Assembly: GCA_009767595.1 (NCBI GenBank)
Contig: VSDK01009060.1
Location: forward strand, 154,889 to 218,888
Direction of reading: 5' to 3'
Length of the DNA: 64,000 nucleotides
Source of the DNA: Symbiodinium kawagutii
Lineage: Eukaryota > Sar > Dinophyceae > Suessiales > Symbiodiniaceae
Both the position numbers and the translations under genes were made by a program. Below, one piece after another: positions 1-14,000 of this stretch (positions within the stretch are counted from its first letter, which is position 1; each line of letters starts with the position of its first letter). The notes beneath the pieces are model-generated. The model was not told where the DNA came from. It saw nothing but the letters and a program-made list of their open reading frames with translations, and did no database searches.

Positions 1-40
1 ATATTGATGATGATATTGATGATGATATTGATGATGATAT

Positions 41-79
<39 letters not shown>

Positions 80-84
80 GGATG
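1..84. repeat. GAT/ATT trinucleotide microsatellite
   Basis: Degenerate (GAT)n with interspersed GATATT units, running directly into the GATCGAT array. Confidence 0.97.
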
Positions 85-337
85 ATCGATGATCGATGAT
101 CGATGATCGATGATCGATGATCGATGATCGATGATCGATGATCGATGATCGATGATCGATGATCGATGATCGATGATCGATGATCGATGATCGATGATCG
201 ATGATCGATGATCGATGATCGATGATCGATGATCGATGATCGATGATCGATGATCGATGATCGATGATCGATGATCGATGATCGATGATCGATGATCGAT
301 GATCGATGATCGATGATCGATGATCGATGATCGATGA
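85..337. repeat. Perfect 7-bp tandem array (GATCGAT)n
   Basis: About 36 almost perfect copies of the heptamer GATCGAT. Each unit contains the palindromes GATC and ATCGAT, so the array is nearly self-complementary. Confidence 0.98.
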
Positions 338-340
338 TGA

Positions 341-819
341 TGATCGATGAATGCTGACATTTAATGATTGATAATCAATTGTGATTCATAATGATGAAGG
401 CATTAATTATGATCCGGTGGGGGGTCAATGGCTGTGTGAAGGTTCCAGGATAGTTATGGGAGTGGCGTAATGTGCCGTGCATTGCTTTTTCGATCTCGGC
501 TGGGGAGGTCTGGGGAGGTCTAGGGAGCGATAGAAATTCAAACGAGGTGAGTCGCAACATGCTGTTTTGCAGTCGGCCTGAGGCTGTCAAATCTGCAATT
601 CTTCGATGATCTTGGAGTGGTCTGTTTTGCTGCTTCTATGATTTGTTGGGTGTTCTCATTAGACTCATGGGTTGCCTTTCCATGCCTTTACCATACCTAT
701 CTACCTATCTAAACTATGTGCTCTCAAGATGAAAGCCATGCCAGTTCGGTCATGACAAGTCGCAACCGCTGGATCTCCCGCCGTAACAAAAGTGGCCCGC
801 CGCAGCACGCCGGCCGCAC
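341..819. other. Intronic sequence left of the last Clp exon
   Basis: No conserved block recognised. A tandem CTGGGGAGGT/CTAGGGAG motif near 500-525 is the only internal repeat. Confidence 0.5.
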
Positions 820-903
820 CTCGTACGAGGGACGCAATCCATCGAGGACCTCCAAAGTCTCTGCGATGGACGCTTCCTGCAGGCGCCCCGTTGAGATGAT
901 GAC
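820..903 (-). CDS. Clp exon after the arginine finger
   Basis: Reads [20 protein letters not shown] then DGLRPSYE, matching VxEPSVEDTIxILRGLxERYE. About five extra residues sit before EAS if the CAG|GT acceptor at 904 is right. Donor GTGCGG. The next exon is outside the window or unrecognised. Confidence 0.85.
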
Positions 904-3900
904 CTGATGATGGAAACCCATCAGTTGGAATGTCATTATTAACCGTGATTAACCAAACAAGTTCGAACATGATGATTAAACATCAGGTTGTGATTGAGCT
1001 TGGTTAACCAAGTATGGCCCAAAGATAAGCCCGCAAAAAAATGGATCAACCACAACAAAACAAGATAAAACAAGTGCCGTAAGCGAGGCCAGCACCATTG
1101 GTCTCACTGATTTCATGATCCCCAAGAATGAACCGCTCATTTCACAACAGGATCTCGGCGGCTTTCCAGAAGAGTCAGGTGCAAGTCAGAGATGGATTCC
1201 AACTTGACACGTATCTCGGGATGTTAGCCCAAAGCCACAGCCAAGAAACACCGCCACCGCGCATTGCGAACGGGACTCCGAAACCCGTGGTGTTTTTCAC
1301 GAATCGAAGCCCATCACCAGACGTGGACTGATGCCACGACTGATCAGTGTCCAGTCCCTCCATGTTCGTTCACCTTGCACTAGTCGATTGCTTGGGGTTG
1401 CTATGTCGTGGGTGCTGGATAGATCCCAGGTACATTCGGCAGCAAGCCCAAAAACCATTATTCACAATTGAAATCCTCTATGAACCAATAACAATCTTCT
1501 CACGGACCAACATTCGACATGATTCATGTTCTCAACCAACCCTTGTAATCATTATGTAATCTTCACGCGAGGGCCTCGAGGGGATAGGCAGCAGTTGGGT
1601 CATACGTCCCAAAACATCACAGAAACTCGTATGCAACAAGAAGCTTCTACATAAGACATATAAGACGCTGTGTTCTTGTTATTAACATCATACTAGATAT
1701 CTGAACACTTCCACATCTACTTTCTCTTGCCTAAACATACAGTAGCATGCATATCTACTCATATACATGCCGTAATACTCAGAATATGTAGAGTCTTTCC
1801 ACCTGATGAACTATAATTTACATCTTTCAATTCCATAGTGTTGTATAATGCAGTATTCATATACATGTATTTCTATGTATAATTCATGTATATATAGACA
1901 TGTTTCTATTGTTGGCATATCTTCCATGTCCCAATCAGTACCTGTTGCCATCCACCTATTGCGCTCCTCAGCCAGCACTGCCCTGCCTCACAGTTCACCC
2001 TTTGAAAGCGACGCTCCAGTGCGGCGTCTTTCTCGATGTGCTTGGTGTACCTCCCCAGCAGTTGCTTCGAAGGTAAAAACTCCCATCATCTGGGCTTCAA
2101 GGAATAATCCGCAGGAAAACGTAGGGAAAACCATAGAAAACCGATCAAGTACAGGTGTCTAGCTATCAATTGGCCATTAATGACCGTCAGTTTACCTGTG
2201 GATCGGAGTGACCTACACCCATGTGAGAGCTTTAGATCGCATGACAACCGTGCGGTCTTCCAGTGGCAGTGGTGACCGCCACCCACTTTGAAAGGGATCT
2301 TCTGTCCAAAAATGCCACCACCAAAAATCTCGAGGAGCTGTGAAATTACACGAGTTGGTTCTGAAACAAAAATGGAGGTAGAGCAGCAAGTTTGTACAGT
2401 GGCAGCGGCGCACTCATCGGCAGTGGTGGCACCAATGACCTTGCCAGCTGGCCAATGCTCGTCTGTGCTCGACAGCATGGGGTCCATATCTGCCCCCAAA
2501 ACCCTATGGGTAACTGCTTATTCTGGTTAGGGCCAGGGAATGCCGCAGGTAGCGTTGTCTCAGAAACCAGGAGCCTTCATGGACGGGGGCGATTTCCCTC
2601 CACATATATTCAGAACATGTGTTTTGCAAATGTACCAGTATGCCACCGATCAACTCACCCCAATCAACCAAATACTCCAGTATACATGCATTTTGCCAGT
2701 AGCTTCATAGCCGTCAATCAACAATCACAAGCGGTGGTCGACATCAGGACTCCCATCTCTGAACTGCAACGTCAGCAGGTTACCCCCTATCATCAGGTGA
2801 GAGCACGAGCTGGTTTGCGTGGATGAAAAGGTCGGGAAGGAAAGTGCCAGTGGATTAAGACAGCGATGAGCAGAGCCAAAATGAAGCCGGCCACATTAAG
2901 ATTGCAAACTTCCAATTGCTGCAGTATTTTGATTGTAACCGATGCCGCTGATTCTTGTCTCTTATCATGATCAGCCATGATCAACAAAGGTAAATAAATG
3001 ATCTAAGATTCTCAACAAGTGTAAGCAAACAAATCCATTTCCGGCCTTCTTGGCCACAATGTTGGTTTCTGATTAGTATCTACCTGTTGGTTTCATGCCT
3101 ATTTTCATTACTTTGAAGGGGGTTACACTAATCAGAAACCAACATTACTCCAGAATGATCAAGCCATCATTAAGGCATCATTGGTCAACCACTCCATGGT
3201 GGCCCTTCTGCTCCGCACCTGCAACTCGCCCCGTGCCAGGGATGGCTTCAATAAGTTGGCCGCATCCATGGAACTGTCGGCACCTGCCGTGATGATCACT
3301 GGTTGGAATCAACCATTGGCTGATGGTTGAACCAACTACTGGTACTGGTTGACGGGTGAATCAACTACTGGTTGAATCTGGCTGAATCAACTACTGCTTG
3401 AATCTTCGTGAATTTTTGTTGATTGTTCAATCATGTTGAGTCAACAAATGGCTGAATCAACTACTCGCTTCCCAGGTTGGTCAGCAATCAATTGTGTTCA
3501 ATCAATGGCTTGTCACTCATGCAGTCACAAGCATGACGGGTGGACAAGCAATGATCTACACTGATTGACAGAAAATGGTCCACAAAGAAACGGTGGCTAC
3601 GTACTGTCAGCAACAAATAACTCAAAAGCAATTTAATTATGTGGATGCGACCGCTCAGTATTAAAAATCTAATTGACCAGCAATTCAGGCAGCGCCAATT
3701 ATTCTGATTGGTGGTTTCGAATCCTTGGAGAGCAAATTGTTTGAGGAATCCCGAGATCTCGAGCTCCAGAATTGACAAAGCTGGAACGCCAAAAACATCT
3801 CTCACTCAAAAGCTGCGTTGAATCACATGGCCCACAACTGGCAATTCTGTATGTATGTATGTACAATACGTATCCCCTAAGGAGTGGGAATTGACAGGAT

Positions 3901-5014
3901 TTCCATGGATTTCCGAAGGAAGCACCAGTTTTGAGAATGTCACGTATGGTTGAAGGTACTTCGGATGCTTGCGCCAGGAAAAAAAATCGTACAGTGAAAG
4001 GTCACATCCCTGAAATCTCGAAGGAAACAAGGAGATCGGTTTCATTGCTCAAGCCCTCAAGTTGGAGCAAAGCTATTGCAACTGTCGGGTGCAGAAGTTG
4101 TACTGGGCGTCACCCCAAGCCTGCTGCCCCGGCACCAATGATTTGATGAATCCTCAGATGTGCGGCTGCAAAGCAAACCAGAACAATGCACACATGGACT
4201 GATCTTTCATGAAGTGTTTGTAACAGGCGGGAGAAAACATGGGTCCCAAACCCAAGGTGATAGCAGCAGCTTGTGGCAACCCGTTCGACATCCCTGAGCT
4301 GCCAACTCATCTATGAAGAGACAAATGTCTCTCTCATCACTGGTCACCTCGTTGATGACCTTCTTCAGACCTCAGGCTCCCGGCTGGTCTTGGCAATGAT
4401 GGGAATCAAGATGAATCAAGCACTGACAATCATGAACAGACACCCAACCACTTGGTTATTCGACATGGAAGATTATCCACGAATATCCACGATTTGTAGA
4501 TGTTTGTGGTGATAATTTTCTTTTGCTATGTTCCCTTACCACAGGGCATGTTCCGCACCAAGCTCGTCCGGTTTAGGTCCGATCAACTCATCGAATGTCA
4601 CTCATCAAGAGCCTTCCTACTATTGATAAATCATCACGTGCTGGAAGCAAATCTTCTTCAACAGATTTCAACAGGTACTTCACATGAATCCAACAGACAC
4701 CCCACATAAAAAACATGGACCGAAACGTGGATCCTTCGTATCACCAGCGATACCGCAGCACTTCCCGAGGTTCAGACGATCCTCGAACTCTCCACGGTAC
4801 TTGGTCCCAGCCTTGGCGGCTGGGGAAAGCGACCCGGCGACCAACCCTTGTGGCAGGCGATCAACGGAAAATCACATGGAACGAATCGTGGGCCATGGAT
4901 GTCCCCATTTTCCCATGGATAAATCACATGTAACTAACGTGAATATCACAGGTCTTCACAAGTCTGAAAACATGCCCAAGGTTGAATTGGCAGCAAGAAT
5001 TCCTAGTAGAGAAA

Positions 5015-5062
<48 letters not shown>

Positions 5063-8000
5063 CATCACCACAGTCATGTCCGTTTCCATGATCCAGGCTC
5101 ATTGCGAGCATCTGCACGCACACCATCGCAACGTTGCCAACTCATGAGGCTCCCAGCCACCAGTTGTCCCAGATCCAAGGAGTAGAGCTGTTTGCCGCGC
5201 AATTTGGAGGGCACCTGCAACAGCGCGGGCCAATCTGCGCTAGCGCTGGTGACTTCCGCCTGCCATCTTCGAGTTTGTTGCGTCGGTTTCCTAAGATGGG
5301 GGCGTCCATAAATTCAAGATACCCCGAGGTCAGGTTGAAAAATGAGGATGTTTTGTCGGGACTAGCCATTTATGGGCAACAATGCTTTTTGCAAGAGAAG
5401 TAATATAGAACTATTCATGGAAAATCTCTGAATTTGCCTGGATCGGTCTACAGGAGAAAAAGTACTTACTCCTGCATACTCCTGCTATATACCCAATGCA
5501 TACAAGTGTTCATCCTGGCTATGTGCAGTTTCCACAGGCTACTTGCTACTAAAACCAAAAATAGTACAGAAATGAAGAAAGCAAGCAAGCGAGCAAGCGA
5601 GCAGGCAAACGCACAAACACAGAGACACAAGCAATCAGCAATCACACAATGAAAACAAATCAGCATAAACTTTCCTGCACACGCCTTTTCAGTGTCGGAA
5701 AAAAGACACATCCTGTAGCTGTGCCTATCGCTATTGGGGTGACAGGGCCAAAGCCATTAGACTCATTAGACACGAAACAACCACTTTGTACCTCCCGGGA
5801 TCCTCCGGGCATTGGGACCGCAGCCAATCACACACAACCATGAAACACCTCTCCCGTAGGCATAGCTGAAAAGCGCTTCAAAAACGACGAGGTCTGTAAG
5901 CTCTGAGCACAACTGCAGAACACAGGAAGAAGTCTCTGGAGTTCCACTGGCACAGATGCAAAAAAACATGAAACTCTAATGTCTGGAAGCTCTGCCTATG
6001 GAGTACTGATGTGTTTTTTAAGCTTCTCACGACGCTTGCGAAGCCATATGAAATACATTGAAACACAAGGTCTTGAAGCTTTTCCCTCCAGGCAGGGTTG
6101 CAGTAGCGCCTCAAAGACTGCAGGCTCAATAGAAGGAAAAACACTATATCTAACATTCTAACAGGGAGTTCCAGTAGCCAGTCCCATGCAATGAATGATA
6201 ATCATCGCCAGCACACCAGATGGTTTCTGTCAGGTGCTCGCATAACCCTCCACCACTTCCAGTTACAACCAAGCAACTGCTGGTGAACCAGCAGAGCCAC
6301 TCCTACAGAAACCACCAGCAACCAATTGTAGCACCCTGGTTGTTGGTATCACTCCCTATCATGATGATTGATTGATTGCTGACCAACCTAAAACCAAACC
6401 TTAACCAACCAACCACCCAACCAACCTCAACCAACCTCAACCAACCAACCTCAACCAACCTTAACCTTAACCAACCTCAACCTCAACCAACCAACCTTAC
6501 CGGTGGCCACTGGTAGGTCCCGGTCCTTCCCCCGGCCATGGCAGACCCCCGCCTGGCCGTTGGCGATGCGCTGTGCCAGGCCCTCCACCACGGCCGTCTT
6601 CCCCACGCCCGGTGGACCCACGAGGCAGGCGTTGTTCCTGACCGCGGCGCGCCGCGCAAGGCTGCAACGGCCCGGGGTAGGAGCTACCAGGCAGCTGGGG
6701 TGGGTAGGTTGATGAATTGCTGGTGAATTTTGGTGGTGAATTTGTGAATTGGGATGTTCCGGGATAGATGTTCATGGATGTTCATGGATGTTTTCATAGA
6801 TGTTCGTGGATGTTCATGGATGTTTTCATAGATGTTCGTGGATGTTCATGGATGTTTTCATAGATGTTCGTGGATGTTCATGGATGTTTTCATAGATGTT
6901 CGTGGATGTTCATGGATGTTCATGGAGGTTCATGGATGTTCATGGATGTTCATACGTAGATCAATGGTTGAGGCTGGTGAATGGTCAAATGGTGGTGAAT
7001 GGATGATGATCAATAATCGTTGAATTATGGAGAATGGCTGATCATAGGAGTTGATAAGCAAAATAACCAACGAGATGGGAGATCCAGCTTTAACATCACC
7101 ACAAATGGCTGGTGCTTTACCATCAAGTGTGGGGGGTTGCTAGTATAGGCCTACCATTAGATGGGATTTTGCTCCTGCTGGAACATGTCCACGAATTTGG
7201 GGCCAAAAAAAACTCTCGTGGCATAACCCAACATGACCTTTACCCGTTGGCTTCGGAGCACCAGCACTTGGATAGTCTGAGCGCGGCACTTGCGCTTGCG
7301 CAGCAGGATCTGGATGATCCGCTCCATTTCTTCCCCTCGACCTGAAATGTGGCTTACCCCTTGGAAGTGCCGGTGGCCCTATCAACCTCTGTGACCATGA
7401 AAAACCAAGCTGTCAACCACCGGCCAGGAGCAGGAACGATGGCTGAGAACAGTCGGAAATGAGCATGAGCAGTTCGACCAAAGATTTGGTTGGCAAATGA
7501 ATTCCCAAGGCATTGACTTATATGGACTTAAAAAATTTTCCCTAACAAGCTGCTAGAACCACTGCTGATGATCAACCCGGTGCTAAAGAAGCTGCTTGGA
7601 TGTGACCTTTCTAGCAGTACCTGCTGGGCAGCGCCCCTGCACTGATCCACTCGAAAGCCAACCAGAGGATCCGCCCAACTCCTAATGTCCAGGCGGTCTC
7701 GTCATCACAGTAGGAGTCCGAAACACAGTGAACCCGTTGATGGGTTGATTGCGCTGCGACCAACCTGCCTCGATTCCAGGCTTTTTAAGCCCAAGCTGTT
7801 AAGTCAATGATCTCATGATGGCACCGACCCATATAGCATTGTGGCTATACCCATGTGGCCCATGTGTTGTAAGCACCAAAACTGGTTGGTGATCGGCTAT
7901 AGATATCGCGCTACGCGCGTTTTCAAGAACATGCTTGCTAGCCGACTTCTGAATCTTTGACCATAATTGAAAAATGATGAATGCTATTCTGTCCGAATCC

Positions 8001-11000
8001 AATCCATTGCCCAGCAGGTCCAATACTCCCTTCAAAAAATAGTGCTGAACAGTATATAACCCTTTTTTTGTGTCCTGTACCTCCCTGGGTTGCATCCCAT
8101 TGGTGTTAATTATTGATTAAGCTGTGGGTCAAAACCCTTAGTCCCCCTGGTTCCCCTATCATTAACCATTGTACCCCTGGTTCCCCCATCATTAACCATT
8201 GTTTTCCCTATCATTGCTGGTTACTATCCCCCATGAAATTGGTTGGTTCATATTGACCCAGCTCGCCACATCAACTCCTGTGTTGCCTATGGTCGTCCTG
8301 GTGGATCTTCCATGATCTTCCCACAGCACTTCCCAGCTCTCGAAATCTGGGATTCCCGACCCACTACAGGGTCCAACAGGCCATCCATCGCCATCTGCCT
8401 TAAGTCTTCGGGAGGTACGCTGATCAATCATGATAATACTGCATGGATAAATCAAATTGACAAGAATATCATGATCGTCAACCAATACAACAAAGAATGA
8501 CATTGGCAAACCTCGCCTGTGGCTAGGTTCCATGCTGTTTTGGTTTAGAATGAGTTGCACAAGATCACAAGTAGTTTGGTGCTTACGATCAATTGGTTGG
8601 TTCTATGCCACTTGATACATGCACGGCTTGCACGTCCACTGCAACTCCTGGCGCTTCGCAACCAGATTGGGACTGCACTGATTTGACATGGCAACCGGAA
8701 ACCTGGGGTATCGTGGCCCTTCGCTGGTACGCCAAATCAATCACTGGTTGGTGGTTGAACCACCCATGAAAAATATGCTTGTCAACCAAGCATTTGTTAA
8801 TGATTACTAGTGAAAATAGAAAATGTCTGAAACCACCAACCAGATCAGGCGGCACTGTAGTATCCCGAAGGAGTTGCCAGAGAGTGCTTCCGGAGGCCGT
8901 TCCACTTCGATCCGTGGTATTTTTGTATCAGAAAAGCATCAGCTTAGGAAACGCAACTGATCATGAGCAGGTCAATTTTTGGGTCCACTGGCTGGTCACT
9001 TTTAATATCAAGTAACCAGTCAATGGTAACCAACCAATCAAACGACCACTTTCGCAAACTGCTCACTTGATACACATGTGTATGACTGCGGTGGGCCCCA
9101 TGTCAGATCCCAGAGGTTCTTGTGGATTCTTCGTTGCAGGTCACGTACAATTGCATCATTTGACTGTCATTAATTATCAATCTGATATTAGATGCAGTTC
9201 TAAGATTGTCCATAGAAATGATTCTCCGCCGAAGATTCTCCACTGACAATTATCCCACATCAATCATGGCCATGACTCTATCTGTTAAAGCTACTCCCCT
9301 CCGCCCTCAAAGAAACAGTTGATCTGCTGAGTCACGTGAGATCAGTGGCCACTTGGTCCAACGTGAGGTCTGAGTTTTCCTTGTCATCTGCCTGGGCAAC
9401 GGTGAGGACAAGCGGAAAAAAACGGGCCTGCCAGGTACCAACCTGGCAAGACTCGCAGGTTAGAGATCAATGCAGTTTCCTAAATCATCTAAGTCCAAGT
9501 ACCTTCTGCCTACGTTGAAAGCACGCAGGAACCAACAGCCAAGAAAGGTCTCCTTCTGCTGAAGTCACCAGGGATCAGGTAGTATTGAGATGATTCAAAC
9601 ATGGAGCTTAGATGAACTTGGCCCATCCTTGGCCCATCCTTTGCGCATCCTTGGCCCTTCATTCAGCACCGCCCCTTGTTGGGACAGCAAGGGACGCCCC
9701 TTGTTCCAGCGGCCCGGACCCCCACGGCAGCAAGCTGTCGATCGTCCACAGGGGCAGACCTCAGTGGGGCTGCCACTGGAGCCGTGGCGAGTCTGAGGGG
9801 AGGTGGGCTACCAGAAGTGGGCTTTTTCTGGGAAAATCTATGTGGTTGATTATCTAAAATGATTATCAATAGATGATTTGAGGGTACCCCTATTTTGAGA
9901 AACACCCATGTCGGAAACCCCCTTTTTATTGATGATTGATTCAGAAGGCTTTCCTGTAGACGTCTGATTTTCCCGGAAAAACCCACTGACATTGTCATGA
10001 CTACGCAGTAGTAGTAAAAGGACTTCCGAAAGGCAAATCGTGAGGGCCGGTGCTGGCGCGGTTTGGGTGCTCATGGCTGCTGCATGAGGTTGTCATTCGA
10101 TTCCATTGGTTGGTCGAAGACACTTCCCCAAAAATCATGTACCTCAAGCTCCCATGATATGTTGATCAACCAAGAGCCAAGCACATGGTCACTGCCCTCA
10201 ATACTGGTTTGAATCTTGTAATGCTGAATTCAATACTGGTTGGTGGTGTCAACCCCTTATGAAACATATCAGTCAGCCAACCAATTTGTAATAACTACTA
10301 GGGAAATTGAAAAATATTTGAAACCACCAATCAGAATAGCTTCAAGCCACTGTGGATGTGTCACCGCAGGCATCACGGCTCGTCAGATCGGGGACCGCAC
10401 ATCTCGGCTGAGACAGAAGCCTTCAAGGCATCTTCCGTCAATCCTAGACCTGGCAGCAGCGGTGAAACGCAACAGATCCCTTGGCTCATGGCTTATCCAT
10501 GAACTAATCTGTGCTTCGCCTATGATTCAGGTCAACAAAGCAGTGTGAATGGATTGATACGGAGCTGTTCGGTAAGGTGTCAATGCTGTTGGGGGCATCA
10601 GCAATGAATGAGACACTAGGTTTATGCAACAGCTCTTTCAGGTGAAGATGTGTAACCAGCCTGTGAAACAAAAAATTAATTTCATGAAGCACATAAGGCA
10701 GGTGTGTCAGAGACATCACCCAGTTCCCTGCAAACATGAAATGGCACCTATCTTCAGCAATCATACCCAGAAACCAACGAATTCGTTCGCCCAGTTGTTG
10801 GTTGCTTCTCTATTGAAAAGGATCGTTTCTCGGCCAGTGGTTTCACCTGTCATGCTGTCCAGTGGGCGGCTGGGGAGGGCGTCAAAATAACAACCATGTC
10901 GCAGATATCACCCACTCCTCCTGCTACTACCAACCACCGCTACCACTACCACCACCACTACTACCATCACCACTACTACTACCATCACCACCACCACTAC

Positions 11001-14000
11001 TGCTACCACCAGATTCAGCTGATATACGTTCGCATATATATGTATATATATATATATGTATGTATGTATGTATTTAACCTTTCCACTTTTTGAGCCCAGC
11101 ACCTGGTCATCGCTTACAACACCGGCCTCTGAGCATCACCATAGCACCACTCTGTGTGAGGGCTGGATGACCTGAGTTCGAACCCTCCTGGGAGCTCAAG
11201 CCTCCGCTGCTCAGCTCCCCCTTAGCCCTTTAAAGGCGGCCCGCACACCCCTGGCTCCTGAGCTATCACCAGCCAGTTAGAGTAAGAATTTGACAGTGAT
11301 AGCAGTAGATCTTTACACATGGTGCTTTCTCAAGCCATAGGGAATCCCTATGAAAGACTAGTGTTGGATGACATGGGGATACTCCTACTTTGAGAAATAC
11401 CCAGCAATAGTGGGGTCAATTGTGGTCAACAGTGGTTAGCAATGTGCTCATTAGGAGTAAGGAGTATTTCTAATATTTTCTAATGACTAACAATGATTAA
11501 TGTCGGTTCTTAATGCATTTGGGGGCTGCATGACGTGCCAAGGGATCAGTATTCATACAGCAACGCTTCTTTTGAACATTGTTCAACCGGTGCTCCCCAC
11601 ATTTCCAAGAAGCGATACTGCTACTGGCTTAAGCCGTTGATCAAAACAAGCGTCGTGCAGGTGGAAGCCTTAATCACTGGGTTCATGGGAGAATGTACAA
11701 GAAACCCTGGTTGTTTTAAAACAGTAGCACCTTTGGAAGGTGCCCAAACAGAAGGCATTAAGGTGTTGACAACGGAAGCTGAACATCAATTGCAACCCAA
11801 AAAAGAAGGCGTGGGTTTATGGTTATGACAGTTATGACTTGATGCATGGTTGATTCAGGCTTGATTTTTTCCGATTGATTATGTGTCTTGATTCGATCAT
11901 GGCTCGATTCTAAGCCGGAAGGAGTCTGATCGAAACTGAAAAAAAACTGTACATCAGTGGCTCGACGCAACGACATCAGCCCCTGGCAGAGGCAACCCGC
12001 CCGCCTTCCCCCGGGATGGCCCAAGGAGATCCCCCGGGATTCCATGACAAGGGGCACAGGGCCAGCAGCAACTGCTCACATCCGATTTCCGTGTTCCCAA
12101 CGCTCTCCGCCTTCCAGGGAAGTGGATCTCAACTTGATGGGATCATGGCAGATGCCTGGAGGGAATGGTTGATAGTGATTTGTTGGTGATTGATGATAGG
12201 GAATGGCTTAGAAGTGGCTTATACGGATTGATGATAGTGATTGATGATAGTGATTGATGATAGTGATTGATGATAGTGATTGATGATAGTGGAAAATGTT
12301 CGACAATGGTTGATCACCAACAGTCACAGAGAAGATCATGCTAAATAATTAATTAGTCTTGACAATGTGCTTCACAAGAAACAACCGCCATGATCGGAGT
12401 TCGGCCTCTAAGGATCAACAAATAAATAGTCCAATGATGGCAGAATTACCACCAGGTTCGTCGTGATCAGCAGCACCACCATCAGCAGCATCAGCATCAG
12501 TGCTGTCATCAATGAGCCGTAGCGTTGTCGACGGCATTACGCTTGCCGTAGTCATCATCAACTTCATCATTATTGTTAAGTTATTGGTGTCACTGTCATC
12601 AATGCAACATAATCATTGCTCTCATTGTCATCATCAATATGCTTTGCTGACAGGTTCATCATCGGAGCTATCGTCATATCCCTCTTGTTGGGTTCGGTGG
12701 CTGTATTTCTACTGGCAGTTTCAAGAAAATAATCATTACAATAATCATCAGCATCATCAGCATATCCCCATTATTGGTTTTGAAAGTGATAGTGGTTAAC
12801 CATCCTTCATGATCACCATCACCAACCATGAACAACCATCATCATCATCATCATTTACCAATCACAATCAACAACCGTCATCAACAATCGTAACCATATC
12901 ATTCAACAACCATCATCATCACCAATCACCATCAATCATCATCCTACCACCGTTGTGCTCACCCGAGGCGCCAACGAAACGCCCGCCCCGCTGGCGTTGG
13001 CAGTATCGAAGAGCAGTCGGGTGTTCTCGCTGAACGGCAAGGCGCCGCTGCCTGCGATGCAACGTTTGTAATGAGATCAACACATGGAGCTTTCTCAAGT
13101 GGCGAGCTGGGTCAAGCACTTCACCAACCAATGTCATGAAGGATAATGACCAGCAAAACTATAAGGGAAAACTGGCTGGTTAATGATGGGGAACCAGAAG
13201 TACGGGGTTTTGACCCACTGCCAAGTAATAGGGGTACACCAGTTATCATCCAATGTTAGTCCAATATTAACTTGATAGTATCCATTTATAGTCAAAAACA
13301 TAAAAGAAAAAACTGTACACCACTTATCATAGATCAACTGTGCTTGGCTGAGAGCCCATGATGTCTGTTGGGTTTCATCAATGGGCTAGCTCAATTCCAC
13401 TTATCATCCAATATTGGTCCAATACTAGCCATTTATAGTAAAAAACATAAAAGATAAAACTTGAGTGTACCACAATTTTGAAAACCCACCATATAACAGG
13501 TAGCAGCCTGGATTAATGGCTATTTAATCGTGAATGATTCTATCACTAATATGATAAACAACTGTGCTGCCAGTAGTAACCTTCATTATGACTATTGTTG
13601 ATCAATGGTTAAGGATAATCAATGGTGAATGGTTAATATCACAATGATTATTACTTGAGAACTCACTGCATAATCGGCGACGACCAGTGATTAACGACAG
13701 TATGGTATAGTAGCGGCCATTGAGGAACCATGACAACCATTGACTGTCATTACCCAGCCATCAGTCAACCATGAGTAAAACCCAGTAGCTCTTATAGTAT
13801 TGTGAGCAGTTAGTAGTAACCAAAATCATAGTTGATCAACCATCATTATCAAATGCAACAGCCGGGTAGGTGGGATGGCCGAAGGTTATTGCGAAAATGA
13901 GCCGTGGAAGTTTGCATTGAAATACAGTGGAGCTGCTGCACCACTGGCACCAAGAAACAGTCAATGAATTGTCGGGCATGGCTCAAATAGATGAGCCAGT

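Larger units (their letters stand above)
8420..12962. other. Clp intronic region with no recognised exon
   Basis: The exon or exons completing the Clp N domain should lie here. GC-rich open segments at about 9660-9800 and 11950-12060 are candidates but match no family block in any frame. The rest is repeats: two family-1 MITEs, a SINE-like element and microsatellites. Confidence 0.5.

Noticed and set aside
2086..2499. 137-codon minus-strand frame as an independent gene
   Set aside because: Only nine codons (VIGATTADE, 2414-2439) belong to a recognised protein. The flanks are intron, as shown by the splice sites and the next Clp exon at 2050.
9660..9800. GC-rich segment considered as the missing Clp N-domain exon
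   Set aside because: Frames [18 protein letters not shown] and [15 protein letters not shown] are open, but neither fits the expected EHLLLALL block nor the required phase.
10925..11070. Poly-His/Tyr frame on the plus strand
   Set aside because: Translation of an ACC/ACT microsatellite followed by a TA tract.
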